Shown here: piece after piece, positions 14,215-60,207 of the stretch
Numbering within the stretch: the first letter of the stretch is position 1
How the letters are laid out: every line of letters starts with the position of its first letter
Assembly: GCA_964019155.1 (NCBI GenBank)
Contig: OZ025241.1
Coordinates: forward strand, 2,478,559-2,542,558
Length of the DNA stretch: 64,000 nt
Reading direction: 5' to 3'
Origin: Osedax fenrisi
Lineage: Eukaryota > Annelida > Polychaeta > Sabellida > Siboglinidae
Translations under genes and position numbers: made by a program
The notes under the pieces: model-generated
Databases searched by the model: none
Told to the model about the DNA's origin: nothing
Seen by the model: the letters and a program-made list of their open reading frames with translations, nothing else

Positions 14215-14385
14215 ATATATATTTAATTTTTAATATTTGCTTAATAAGGCACCTTATTTAAAATTATTTAGAAACAAAAACAGGATGAAGATATCACGTT
14301 GTTAATTATACTAGGTGTAGATATAATCGTTATTGTATTAATTGTAATTATTGCTTATTTGAAATTTTATCCGTTAGTATTGTAA
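4776..14385 (+). CDS. EGF-repeat single-pass membrane protein, 5' end missing
   Basis: Exons 4,776-4,898, 7,444-7,611, 8,686-8,838, 9,140-9,247, 10,009-10,162, 10,346-10,565 and 14,284-14,385 join in phase to about 340 codons. The first four encode EGF-like modules with regular C-x-C...C spacing (YNCKCMSN, YTCHCSIEWKGRLC, HFCSCKIGSYNGDFC, KCLCKGMFYGETC), and each EGF junction is phase 1, as in shuffled extracellular domains. A Cys-poor ectodomain of about 125 residues with no recognised family follows, then a hydrophobic helix (LLIILGVDIIVIVLIVIIAY), a short KFYPLVL tail and TAA. Likely a type I cell-surface or adhesion protein (inference). The first EGF in view starts mid-module, so at least one upstream exon and the signal peptide are missing. 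Introns hold LINEs, hairpins and MITEs. Confidence 0.83.
4985..6105 (+). pseudogene. 5'-truncated LINE reverse transcriptase, jockey/CR1 type
   Basis: Reads DLKKAFDTVNHDILLKKLEY, GVPQGSILGPILFILYINDI and FADD (5,262-5,273), then after frame breaks the C-terminal pattern ending GPKKWNEI...LKKYLLKQFS at about 6,100. Stops near 5,463 and 5,690 and frameshifts inactivate it. The 5' end abuts an (AT)n run. T-rich 3' flank to about 6,640. Confidence 0.88.
6740..7140 (-). pseudogene. Decayed mobile-element-associated gene fragment
   Basis: Minus-strand frames read MNQIREFIRDRHLNITMTRD, GARISIKMHFLNSHLDYFH, CGDYSE and MEERYQGYWNINMLADYC with a few stops. I recognise this pattern (MxIKxHFLxSHLDxF...MExRYQGxW) from repeated transposon-linked proteins of invertebrates but cannot name the element class. 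No intact frame. Confidence 0.6.
7253..7321. repeat. Hairpin, family member 1
   Basis: Arms CCCGTTATAT...GATATAACGGG with inner AAGACCTCCTATAACC opposite GGTTATAGGAGGT; loop of two bases. Shares its inner arm with 9,528-9,576. Confidence 0.85.
7444..7611 (+). CDS. EGF gene exon b
   Basis: Reads YTCHCSIEWKGRLCDERKDG and DYTYSCICLPG; ten cysteines in EGF spacing; donor GTAACT. Confidence 0.87.
7661..7808 (+). mobile_element. GC-rich 148-bp MITE, copy A
   Basis: Starts GGGGTGATGGAACGA and ends TTTCAGCACCCC, with TA on both sides. Interior shares GTTGTGGTAAAAG, GGGGGGACCAATACATA and CCCCTAGATTTTAAA with the inverted copy at 19,642-19,781. Stands out in AT-rich DNA. Confidence 0.85.
8686..8838 (+). 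CDS. EGF gene exon c
   Basis: Reads TYGKLCKKSHVCSDNDTCKN, then GAQC and HFCSCKIGSYNGDFCEKRL; donor GTCAGT, phase 1. Confidence 0.88.
9024..9078 (+). repeat. SINE 3' remnant
   Basis: GTGAAAACGTAATCTAAGTTCCTGGAT resembles the 3' body of the tRNA-derived SINEs at 35.4 and 42.9 kb. Confidence 0.45.
9140..9247 (+). CDS. EGF gene exon d
   Basis: One EGF module: VCTKMCNNGGTCLVQNNTEK then CLCKGMFYGETC; donor GTAAGT, phase 1. Confidence 0.88.
9528..9576. repeat. Hairpin, family member 2
   Basis: CAAGACCTCCTATAACCTCTATA and its complement separated by three bases; outer bases diverge. Confidence 0.88.
10009..10162 (+). CDS. EGF gene exon e
   Basis: Reads FTNQTTRIPNINLNEFKKVL and RYLVGDLTLDILMVKSSCIT. 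No family recognised; acceptor TCCCACAG, donor GTTTGA, phase 2. Confidence 0.75.
10346..10565 (+). CDS. EGF gene exon f
   Basis: Reads FDLIIKDNSSNCINAPGIER through KFMTKKE; four cysteines; donor GTATGT, phase 0. Confidence 0.78.
10725..10965 (-). pseudogene. LINE reverse transcriptase C-terminal fragment
   Basis: Minus-strand reading gives MRFAGHC, LIHWQTRPDKHTRGRPAKTY, IDKLWDD and a W-rich tail, the usual end of RT ORF2 (AGHC...GRP). Frameshifted and stopped. Confidence 0.7.
11780..13352 (+). CDS. LINE reverse transcriptase, partial
   Basis: Open frame with all central RT motifs and no internal stop. It lacks an obvious initiation codon of its own because of the 5' truncation. Expression is not implied. 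Confidence 0.82.
11780..13480 (+). mobile_element. 5'-truncated CR1/L2-type LINE with nearly intact reverse transcriptase
   Basis: One open frame runs from the upstream (AT)n array to TAA at 13,352. Domains in order: RT fingers (GPDGLSVEHI), FGFKAKLGTEMCVFSLKQLI, FVAFLDASKAFDNISHNILF, NGVRQGGILSPLLYNIYTDP, YADD at 12,699-12,710, and thumb/connection to about residue 460. No endonuclease domain is present, so the copy is 5' truncated and non-autonomous. The 3' end is CAAATAAATAATAATAAT followed by (AT)n. It is the least decayed LINE in the window and sits in an EGF-gene intron, sense orientation. Confidence 0.9.
13536..14181. repeat. Tandem duplication of about 291 bp, 355-bp offset
   Basis: 13,536-13,826 and 13,891-14,181 are nearly identical (both contain CTACTAATAATATCAACATA and CGATGATCTCCATGATAATA), separated by an (AT)n run and lying just 3' of the LINE. 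Confidence 0.93.
14284..14385 (+). CDS. EGF gene last exon (transmembrane and stop)
   Basis: DEDITLL then a helix of about 20 hydrophobic residues, YLKFYPLVL and TAA. It joins exon f in phase 0 (KKE|DED), skipping the LINE-filled intron. Confidence 0.78.
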   Translation, partial: DEDITLLIILGVDIIVIVLIVIIAYLKFYPLVL

Positions 14386-15013
14386 TCATATTATCTATTA
14401 TTGACGTCATTAATTAGGTCATTATCTACATAATTATAGGTTCATATTATAAATTCACATATTACTATAGTATACTATACTAGTAGGGTTATATATAGCC
14501 ATATAGGGTATAATATAGCGTATATTATAGTATTTATAGATATTATTTATTAATTAATTTATTAATTAATATTAATAAATTACTCATTTATATGTATAAA
14601 TGTTTTATTTTTCGGTGGATTACTATAATCGAGTAAAGTAATTCATGACTTATTTTGAGATACAAAGTATTATAATTATTTATTACAAATAAACATAAAG
14701 GGGTATTAGCTATATTATTTTATATTAAAATGAATGCATAATGATATTAAATATAATGTGTCTTAAAATATTAAAATTATAATTCATAACAATATAAATA
14801 ATAAATTGATACTATTATATTCAATAAATATAAGGTAGTATCACATAATATTTAAATCCATGTTAGTAGTATTTCATATAACAAAAATTCCAATAATTTT
14901 TATAAATTTTAATTTACCTTATAATTATGATATTTTATAGAACATATATATATATTTAAAATAAATGTATATAAAAATAATAATGGTGTAATTAAAAGTA
15001 ATAATCGAAAGTA
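14386..15013. other. No gene seen
   Basis: AT-rich 3' flank of the EGF gene; ATTAATAAATTAC near 14,570 could serve in polyadenylation but is not distinctive in this composition. Confidence 0.4.
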
Positions 15014-15971
15014 GGGGAAAGTAACCGAATACGGACAGTACCCGAATACGGACACTCTCGGTATCTCAGAAACTATAAATCCTAAAAAATATATTTAATG
15101 ATTAAAATATTCATAATTATATAAATAGTCAACAAAAATATTTTTATTTTTTAATTATACAAAATATTGCTGATATATCCAATAAACTGATTCTTTGATT
15201 ACGTTTTTAAATTTATGAAAACAAATTTAAATTTAAAACCTCAAATTTAAAACCTTCTCAATATACAAATGTATCAATATAAAATATAACACTACATTAT
15301 TAAAACATAAAGCATTTTGAAATTATATTTATAATTTCTATATTTGTTATCAAATATTCACTAAGCTATAAGCATATATCTAGAGGTCATATAAGTCCCT
15401 AATACGGACACTCTATATGTCTTAATACGGACAACCTATAACCAATCAGCGCGAAGCATATTAACTATTATTATTTTCAGAAAAATCTCATGCGTTATAA
15501 CTCTAATTAATATATATATATATATATAATATAAATACCACCAGTAAAGCTAAATCTAATTTTTTTTATTATTTAGATACTTAAATTGTATTATTAATTT
15601 AAAAAATAATAAAAATAAATAAATTATTAACTAATTAAATTAGAATAAATTGTTCATAACATTAATTATAAATAATGTAATTGTAATTTTTCTGATTGAT
15701 TCATCAATAATATATATTTTATCTAGTGGTATATAGGGTGTCCGACAGACACTGTCCGTATTATAACACAGGGTGTCAGTATTCGGACATGGGTACTGAA
15801 TACGGACATCCCGTTATCTATGGAATTAAAAGATTAAATAAAATTTTAAAATCACAATAATATATCTATAATCATATAATATTAATATATTATAATTTTT
15901 GAATAAAATAATAAGTCATACAATTTTAAGACCATTTATTGTTAAAGTGTCCGTATTAGATTACTTTCCCC
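15014..15971. mobile_element. TA-flanked non-autonomous TIR transposon with repeated CGAATACGGACA motif
   Basis: Left end GGGGAAAGTAACCGAATACG and right end complementary to GGGGAAAGTAATCTAATACG, each bordered by TA, as expected for Tc1/mariner-like insertion. The AATACGGACA motif recurs at least six times inside, in both orientations (around 15,024, 15,041, 15,400, 15,420, 15,750, 15,775, 15,795). No transposase frame. Confidence 0.88.
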
Positions 15972-16542
15972 TATAAAGTATAAATAATTGCTAACGTTAA
16001 CAAATAGAAATAAACTAAAATTAATAAGAGATTAACAAATTTAAAAATTAAAACTTGTTACTGTTAGAATAATGAAAAATAATCGAAAATAGAATTAATT
16101 TATATATAATAAAAATTAACGAAAAATTATCGAAAATAAAAATAAAATATAGGGTTTTATAAATGGCATCGAAATATTCAATTTCGAATTTAACTATATT
16201 GAATTATTCTTATAATTGATAATGAAATATTTAATTACCATTTATTTAACTATTATGAAAATAAATTTTAATTATTTTATAAAATAAATCTTTCACTTTC
16301 AGATGTAGGTAATAAAAAAGATATTGTTATATTATCGGCAAATAAATCAATATATATTTTTAAAGAGAATATACTAGGAAAATCATTAATATATAATACA
16401 AATAAAATTGGACCTAAAACCGATCCTTATGGTAGATACTCCATATTTTATAATATACCTAACTATTTTAAAAATAATTGTCAACCCGTGTAATTTGATA
16501 TCTATTTGATACAAAATTATAAAACTATTTTTGTAATTTATT

Positions 16543-16618
<76 letters not shown>

Positions 16619-17039
16619 CCGTATCATTTTAATATATATATGGTAGCTTTCACATTTTAAATAAAAAATTAATTGTTCAGAAATAATACGTGCTAATACT
16701 CTATCTAATACTCTCCTACATTATACATGTTATTGAAATAGGCCTATAGGCTATAGCCTATAGGCTATATATATATATATAGTTATTTTAATTTTATGAG
16801 TCACCTTATATTAAAATTTAACCATATTACAAATTTATTTATAGCATATTTTTATTTTAGATCTATAACAGATATATATATACACACAAATATAATTTAC
16901 TTTATATGTGTGTGCCTATAATAATATTAAAATCAATAAAATTGTAGCGTCAAAAGCGTCTATTCTACAGAAAAAGAAATTTCACGGTTTAATTTATTAA
17001 TATATATATATATAAATATATATATCTTTTTATGTCCAA
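15972..17039. other. No gene seen
   Basis: AT-rich; one of the longest (AT)n arrays at 16,545-16,613, and a palindrome of GGCTATAGCC type at about 16,740-16,767. Confidence 0.45.
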
Positions 17040-18660
17040 TTTTCACCTATCTTCTCTTTGAAAATAAAATGTCAAGCATTAATGATATAATTCACGCTTT
17101 TACTCACTCATAATCATCTTAATCATTCCTATTAATTATATATATTATCTCTATTGTCCCGCCTGTTGACTCATTAAACATATTCCTTCCCTCACTGATG
17201 TATCTGATCCCTTCCTTCTCTAGCTTATCCCTAAATATTCTACTCATGAAATCTAAGATGACCTCCATACCGATCACCTGCATATCTCCTTATACCATAA
17301 AATGTCCCATTTATGTTAACAACTATTAATATTAAGTAAAATATTCGAAATAGTTGTCTTCAACTTATCATCCATATAAATAAACATAATCTTTCCGACA
17401 AGTTTAAAAACGCTTTTCGTAAAGAAAATTCGCCTGAAATAACACTCCTCTGTAGCGCTTACATAATATTATCTACTTTAAATAGCAACACTTTCTGCCA
17501 GCTTACTAGACCTATCACTGCGTTTCACACACTTAAAGACCACTTAAAGACCATAACATACTTAAGCGCTACTTTCTATGAATAACATTATATCATTAAA
17601 ATGAATTACTTCATTTCCTTCCGCAATTGCGAGATGTCAACATCTTTATTATGGTTGAAATCTTACTCGTCTCTTACGCCGCTTAACCACGGTATTCCAC
17701 GGGGATCTGTTCTATGTTCATCTCTAGTTTCTATTTATATCCGTCCAATTTCTAATCTAATTAATATATTCCAAATATAGACTCCCATATTTTTTCTCAG
17801 GATATTCAACAGTTCATTTTTTCCTCGTAACTTTCCTTATAGCCATTAATTCTGAATTTAGCATTAAGAAGAGTAATACTTTATAATAGTATTACTCTTC
17901 TTAAATAAACTACTAATTAAAACCTCAAATAATACTATACTTAACATATCTACATCTGCTACTTCTTTTCCAAATGTTAATCTAAAGTTCAGAGTCTAAA
18001 CATTATGATTATACCTCCATCACATTATTCCAATAACCTAGGATTACTTTTTGATAACAAATTATCCATTAAGAATCACATATCATGCATTACAAAATCC
18101 ATTAACTTTCGTATATTCAAAATTTAAAAATTACGGACCTCACTTTCCATAAACCTTACGAAAATTCTAATAAGTGTTCTTACTATACTACCTAAACTAC
18201 TATCCTTCACTATCGAATATATTTGTTAATAGAGTTACTGTTCCAATCTGATTATCCACTCTTCAATATGTACCACTTATTGAATACTATGACTGGATCA
18301 CTATACTACAATACCTAATCAATCAACTCGTAGGTATACGTATACCCTTCTTCTTCAGATTTAAACTACGTGTCCTATATATATAATATACCTACAGCCA
18401 TATATTCTTTCGCCGCTAGCTATATATCTGATATAATTCAATAGACGTACACTCTTATCTTCTCGTCGTTACCAACATTCTCCTCTCCTTATCTCCCGTA
18501 ACTCTAGTAATACTTCCCGAAATTCTATATCTTTCAGAAATTTCGATTCCGCTCTATGGAAGTATATCCCTCATACCACCTGCTTCACTATTTCCCCTAT
18601 AACCATTTTATAAAACTTACTTTTTATTCATATACTTTTTACTTCTCAATCACTAAATCG
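17040..18660 (+). pseudogene. Heavily decayed LINE reverse transcriptase
   Basis: Plus-strand frames show GIPRGSVLCSSLVSIYIRPI near 17,690 (RT GVPQGSVL), SQDIQQFIFS (degraded FADD region), NNLGLLFDNKLSIKNHISCI and TKSINFRIFKI near 18,030, and SRNSISFRNFDSALWKYIP near 18,530 (C terminus). Order and orientation are those of one ORF2, with many stops. Base composition is less AT-rich than the surroundings. Confidence 0.8.
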
Positions 18661-19641
18661 TAATAATTATTATTTGTTTATTTTTGTCTCGTGTTGTCTT
18701 TATCGTATTATTATTATCAAATTGTTATCGGAAAATTTAGTTAATTGTTCTTCTATTAATATGGACATATGTTAATTCTAATACACCATTATTCATCATC
18801 ATATATATATATATTTATTAGAATAATTTTCTTTTTTCTGTTTTGTTTTCTAGTTATATAGTTATTATAATATTATTATGCCTTTCCTCCTTCCGACTAC
18901 AAAATACTATATCATATTTATCATTGTTATCGCCCGTCAGGTGTGTCATATATATATATATATATGTATAATAATATTATAATCAATAATCTGTTAACAG
19001 CTACGTTTCGGATAAAGATGCTATACGGTTCAATTTAATAATATATATTGATTGTACTAGTTATTAAAATAATTAATAATATTATATATTTGCATACATT
19101 TTAAATAATTATTTAAAATGTTTAAATACATCAATATAGTACATCTCTATATAGAAAAGTGGATATACGGTATACAAGTATAATAGAACAGATACAGTTT
19201 TATATGTATACTAAGAATAGGCAGCTAGCTGCCTAGGTGTAGATCTTAGTATTATTCCGTTATCTAATTCCGCACTATTTTTATTTCTGATAGTTCCCAT
19301 TAAATATATTCATTATTTTTTATTATATTCGTATTTCTACGATTTTCTTTCCCTCGTATATTCAATACTATTGTGTTATGTCAATAGATTAAGGATTCTT
19401 TAATAATAACAAATAGTTTTTAGTTTACGTACTTATTTTCATTCAAATTCTATAGTATTATGTGTAGATACATACACATATATATTTATAAGAAGTAAAT
19501 AATTATAGTTATCACTTCTTATTAATATTTGCGTTATTAAACCTAGCTTATATTATACGGCAACGTTGTTTTCATCGATGTGAATTGTAAAGCTAAATAT
19601 ATAAAGTGCATAGGTATTCAATATTGTATTAGTTATATATA
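18661..19641. other. No gene seen
   Basis: AT-rich; short (AT)n at 18,799 and 18,950; an inverted CTTAGT...ACTAAG motif around 19,210-19,250. Nothing coding. Confidence 0.4.
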
Positions 19642-19781
19642 AGGGCGCTGCAATAGGGGACGGGGGGATATGTCCCCTTTAAAATCTAGGGGAACTTTTA
19701 TGTATTGGTCCCCCCCACTTTTACCACAACATGTATGTTGATTGGTTGGTCCCCCTACATACAAACTCGTTCCAGCGCCCC
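19642..19781 (-). mobile_element. GC-rich MITE, copy B
   Basis: Inverted copy of 7,661-7,808 with TA on both sides and ends AGGGCGCTG...CAGCGCCCC. It keeps the GGGACCAATACATA and GTTGTGGTAAAA blocks. Confidence 0.85.
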
Positions 19782-20785
19782 TATTTATATAGCATATTGA
19801 AGTGAAGCTAGAGTGTCGACAATCTATATAGTTTTTTCTCTCTCATTATATATCGGTAGGAGAAAGTGTATATACTGTAAGAGAAATATATTAATACGGT
19901 ATGAGAAATATATTAATTTACATAAATATATTATATTATAAGATTAAATTAATAATATTAATAATATATTACATCAATTATAGGTATGAATAAAGATGAA
20001 TATATGTGAAGATAATAATATTCAAAGGAAAATTAGAAATAAAAATGAGTTCAAAATTGTTTTAATTAATTGATATAATATGAAATTCTTAATTTAAATA
20101 CTAATTATTTATATATTAATATCATTAGAATATCATTTTAAATATATTATAATTATAAAATAGTAAATTAAATTATTTTCATATTATTAGGAATTATTTC
20201 CTACATCACAAATTTATATATTATTTATTGTAAAAATCAATATGATCATACCTCGAGGTATAATATTTAGATTATCAATTTAGTTTGTATTTAATAATAG
20301 TTCTAAAACCTGGGAGCTCCATGCTAAAAGTAAATATCCCTTAGGTATATGTCAATACGTAGTATTATTCCGTTAATCAATTCCGCGCTGCACTATTTTA
20401 AACATATTTTATTTTAGTTATAATACATAATTAAGGGATGTCCCCATGAGCAATATATTCGATCACTTCGAACAGCATTGATTTGAGGATTATATTTAAA
20501 TGTTTACTTATTCAAATATCCCATATATCACATAATGCAATACTATAACATCATTATTCGCACTAATAAACTAATAACCAAAATATATTTGAGCCGATAT
20601 CTTGTTCTTGCTAATAGAAACTATTAGTATAATTTATATATAATATATTAAGTAAAATAAATTATATAATATAAAATTATTTATAGTAATAGTACTATTA
20701 ATTGTATTGTCATAAATGAATAATGATGTATAAACATAATGTATATATTTTTTATATAAACTTATTAAAAAGATCACAAATGATA
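19782..20785. other. UBA6 3' flank, no gene seen
   Basis: AT-rich. AATAAA-type hexamers abound, so the UBA6 polyadenylation site cannot be picked. Confidence 0.4.
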
Positions 20786-55161
<34,376 letters not shown>

Positions 55162-55195
55162 ATTTTCAGCCAGATTTTCAGTTAATCAATTCTTC

Positions 55196-55861
55196 CTAAA
55201 GAATAAATTAAATATTATATGTTAATAACCAATCAACATAATTGTAATCTTAATACTACAACATTTACTGAGTTTATATGTGTTCTGATATTATATGTGT
55301 ATATTACATTAGTGAATAATTTCACTGATTAAACCCATTGAGATCCATCATCACAGATTGAGATTTTTAAATATATCCACTGCTTCAAATAATTGGTGTA
55401 ATTTATAATATATTAAACTTAGATTTAAAAGTGAATGTGTATTAAAAATATATTATATTGTATTATTTGTTGATCTCGGTCATCAACTGAATCTGTATTA
55501 TTATTATTATGTTAATACAATTAATGAATAAGTTTTGTATACAAACTAGCAGCTAAGGAGTATAACATTGAGATAGTGTGGGGGTGTAGTAGTATGTATC
55601 ATCGTATGTCCCACATAGACATTCTATGATAGAATATTATATTTCAGTGCATGCAAGAATTATATTTGTAAATATGAATGAATGAATTAATAAATGAATG
55701 ACTGTGTTCACATTCCCAATACATATATTACCATTATCAGATGCTATTACATAACATCATAACTGTAAAGATAACATTAATTTAATGTATAATAACAATA
55801 GTTTACAATATAGTAGTGTTCAGAAAATAGATATAATGTATGCATAACAGTTAATATTAAC

Positions 55862-55915
<54 letters not shown>

Positions 55916-56291
55916 TATTGTGTATTGTAAACTGTGTCTTATAGAATAACATTTAAATTATGAATATATACTGACTTATGCTATACTATACAGTTATCTA
56001 TAAACTATTACATTCAATTAATGTTATTATCTTTACCATTTTGATGTTATGCAATAGCAATGCTATCATAGCATTGCATAACTGTAATATATGTATAGGA
56101 AATACTGATAAATATAAGTTATCTGAAGAACTTATCAATGCATTCACTGAAATGTAATAGTCGCTGGTACCTGCCCCCGTCTCACAAATCACAGTATTTT
56201 ATACGTTTTGTTGCTACTTTTCAGATCCCCCTATTAATACAATACAATACAAGAAAAATATAGATAAATAGTATTCCATATGAATTATTAA
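55196..56291. other. UBA6 upstream region
   Basis: No gene seen. It contains (AT)n at 55,866-55,912 and a slightly less AT-rich stretch at 55,535-55,625. The UBA6 promoter and any 5' untranslated exon should lie here, but no distinctive motif can be assigned. Confidence 0.4.
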
Positions 56292-57691
56292 AGGCCGGCG
56301 TAACCTTGCCAGCGTTTACATGTAAAAGATAGGGAAAAATAGCTATTTTTAACAGGTAATAACTTTTTTATTTGTGATTATTTTTTTTTATTTTTTTTTA
56401 ATTATCTAGATAATATTCATCTCTAGTTATATAGGTATATCATAAAATAATAAAGGTATTATTAAATAAAGAAAAATTAATTATAATATTAAAATTATTT
56501 AAAAATAAATTTATTAATAATTTTTTTTATTATTTTTCAAATAATTATATTAATAGATTATATTTACGTTAGCTTACATATCTATATAAAAATAACCATA
56601 TATTATGTATATACCATCGATATAAAGAAAGTGGATAAGCAATTGACGCACGCAATGCATGTAAAATATAGACACGTGAATGACACTTTTATCGATAAAT
56701 TAACAAAATGGTATTAGTGATTTTGATTGGATATTAATCATATTATATATGTCAAATATTAAAACAGTAGGCTTTTCGTCGAAATAGATTAAAGTGATTT
56801 CTATCTATATCAATGGATTTTAATTATAAATATCAATAAAATCAATAAAATAGTATTATATCTTCAATTTAAATTCACAAAATTACGAGGAATGTTGATA
56901 TTATGTATTTTAAATATATAATTTTATTTTTAGTATAGATAGTACATTACAATTGATAGTATTTATCAATATATATATATGTATAAATTAATATTATTTT
57001 AAATACAAAGTAGTGGGCCTGATAGTGGGTTTCAACTGCAGCGCCCGTAGCGGATAGTGCCATACACTACATTCAATTGCTTATCCACTTTCTTTATATC
57101 GATGGTATATACTCAGAAAATGTTATAAAGATTCATAAAAGAGGTCAAAAGTTATAAACATTTAATAAAAATCAACAACAAAAACAGTAGAGATATAGGC
57201 ATCTAAAGTTTTACTTGAATTTTTATAGTAATAAATAAAAATATATTTTATTATATATATATTATCTTATAGTTTTATTTATATAATAGTATAGATAAAT
57301 ATAGTATATTTAATATACAATATATAATATAATAATAATCTAAAAGTATAAATAAATTATATTGGCTAATATTTATTACATAGTATTGCCATCTATATTT
57401 ATATTAATAAACTTATTTTCTTATTATTGTTTCAACATTTTTTAGATCGCAAATAAATTGGTAAAACAAACGTACTATTCTAATAAAACATTATTACAAA
57501 CATATTTTTGAAAATGATAATTTTAAATAACACCATTTTGAATAGCTGTATGATTAAACTTCGTATTTGGGGCACTTATTTTTAATTTTATATGATATAT
57601 TATACATCATTTTAAAGAAAATGAATTACATTTTAATATTTTAATATAAAAAATGTTTCCTAAAAAATAATATCGAAGGTTACGCCTGATC
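56292..57691. mobile_element. 1.4-kb TTAA-flanked TIR element with a nested foldback
   Basis: AGGCCGGCGTAACCTT at 56,292 and complement of GATCAGGCGTAACCTT ending at 57,691, sharing GGCGTAACCTT; TTAA borders both ends (56,288-56,291 and 57,692-57,695). TTAA duplication is typical of piggyBac-like elements, but no transposase is present. Confidence 0.55.
56607..57112. repeat. Perfect 40-bp inverted repeat, 426-bp spacer
   Basis: Arms at 56,607-56,646 and 57,073-57,112 are exact reverse complements, starting GTATATACCATCGATATAAA and ending GATAAGCAATTGA. Spacer non-coding. Confidence 0.95.
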
Positions 57692-59316
57692 TTAATAAAA
57701 TAATTTGTTGGATATATATTGAACCTATTCACATGCATGGGAGTTCTGACTCATCGGTTATAATAAACATTGTTTATAGTAAATAGTCGCATATAGTAAA
57801 CCATATTTTCTAATTATTTGGATTTTAAATCGCTTAATATATTGGAAAAAATTTCCTAAATATAAAAAAATGACACTTATTATTAAGGTCAATTATTCAT
57901 ATGCTATTTTATTATTATTTACTCATAGTTAAAAATAGATTATTTACTTATTTATTATTATAAAACACCCACCGGTATGTCATAAGTGTTGAAGGGTATA
58001 TAATAATTTGTAGTTATTAATATTTAAAATAGGCCAAAGCACACCTATACCAGTTAACAACCATAATAATGTTCTTTCAATTATCAACTGGGGAAAGACC
58101 TCAAAGAACAGGTGAATATGTTAGGTAATAGTTACAAACATTATCTGCATGGTTAAGGGGATGTCATACGACGCCCGCCTCTCTATGTATAGAGATAGCA
58201 AATAATGGGTCTACACAAAACTAGGCGTGCAGAATTCTATTCATTGAATTGAGCTAATTTTGTTTAAATTCTATTTATTAAATGTATACACATGATATTA
58301 CAAGACGTATTTTTTATAATATATATTATATAACATATATATATATATGCTCACATTTTAATTTTTTAATTTACGGAATTTCTATGGAAATTGTTATTTT
58401 TTGCAATTATGCACATACAAATTTAGAAAATGTCTGCTGTAATAGTATTCATATATACTTTATTTATATAATGCAATACAAATTAGTAGAATACATATAA
58501 TATTTTTTGTTATACCTATGTTTATACACACCTGCCTAGCGCGAAATAATTATTCTGAGAAAACATCATTTGAATATATATGAATACATTATATATCATA
58601 TATAATGAATATATATAAACCACTTTTCGTTATTTTTTTACGGATATTAAAAAAAAAAAAATAGAATAATATTATGAAAATAAAAAAATGTTAAATACAT
58701 TTTTTTTTCCACCAAAACAAGGTGTGTGACATCAAAGAAATAAGATTCAATATTAAGTATAGAATATGTTTCAATATATCATGACTGACATGGTTTACAG
58801 TAGATGGTAATACATCATTACCCATATCTGATTAGTATATTTATTATTATAAATATATTCGTAATAATTTACTAAATTTATAAATAGATTATTATTAAGG
58901 TTAATTTTTGCTGATAGGTAGATATATCGATAAGTTCAGTGAACTTCTATATCTAATTGGGTTCACTCTCGTTTATTACCAATCTGATTATTATTATAAT
59001 TATTAAAAATTATTCGTATCCAATCTTGCATTATAAAATCCATATATAAATATATATATATATTAATATATGATATAAATGTATACTTATAATAATATAA
59101 TATATATATCTAACTTGCTCTATGTATAGTAAACAATTACCGATATTCCTATAGATTTATTATATATAATATATTATATATCTTTATATATGCGACTTTC
59201 ACTATATATTATTATTATTATTATCAGATTTAGGCAATACCAGGATAATTATAGAAGCAGAGTTGCTTATTGAGAAAATTACCCTATATATATAATGAAT
59301 TAAAATATTATATAAA

Positions 59317-59347
<31 letters not shown>

Positions 59348-59851
59348 TACCAACATTTTAATTTTTGTAATATCAAATACAAATAATAATTAATTATTTA
59401 TATTAATATATATATTAATTATTTATTAATTCATTAATTCTTGATCTATTAATATATATTATCTACTAATATATATAATTTTAATAGTATAATATATACT
59501 ATTTTCTTGTTAAATTGGTAGTAAATATTATTTATAGATATTTTATTTAAGTTTAGAAGTTCTCGCAAACTATATTTTAAAATTTAAGTTCTCGAGAACA
59601 TCTAGGTCTTACATTTGATAGATTCAATATTGGTGACGTGTTGAAGGTTTAAAATAATAATAATTTAAAAAAAAAACGCGAAATTTCGTTTCTCCTATAT
59701 AATTATAAATAAGGACATTAATTTTAATTGTGTACATTTTATTTGTATTTTATCATAATAGATCTATATAATGAGTACTTTTCTTGTATACTATTATAGT
59801 AACTATATTCTTCTAATAGATTATCTTCCATATAACATTAATAGGGGGATA
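57692..59851. other. No gene seen
   Basis: AT-rich with small (AT)n runs. A less AT-rich patch at 58,025-58,240 (GGGGAAAGACCTCAAAGAAC) has no long frame and no recognised element. Confidence 0.4.
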
Positions 59852-60055
59852 CACGAGTTGGGAATGGTTTACTAACAATTGAGTCGGGCGGCGAGCGCGC
59901 ATAGCGTACACAATTAAAAATAGTTGTTGTTTATATTCAGTGAATATTATTCACACATCAATATGTATCATACATTATATGAATCATACAGTGTATGATA
60001 CATCTATTGATAAAATGAGATTAATAATTAGAATAAACACCCATATAATATATGG

Positions 60056-60098
<43 letters not shown>

Positions 60099-60207
60099 AT
60101 ATATCCTATATGTGTTATATAATCTTTATTAATATCTCTTTTTTCTATGAGCGATCGTCACCCTCCTCAAGTGCTGGTAACATTTTAAAAACATTTCCCA
60201 ACTCGTG
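59852..60207. mobile_element. MITE with CACGAGTTGGGAA ends
   Basis: CACGAGTTGGGAATGGTTT at 59,852 and complement of CACGAGTTGGGAAATGTTT ending at 60,207. A hairpin of ATGTATCATACA and its complement lies inside at about 59,962-60,003. 356 bp, non-coding. Confidence 0.75.
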
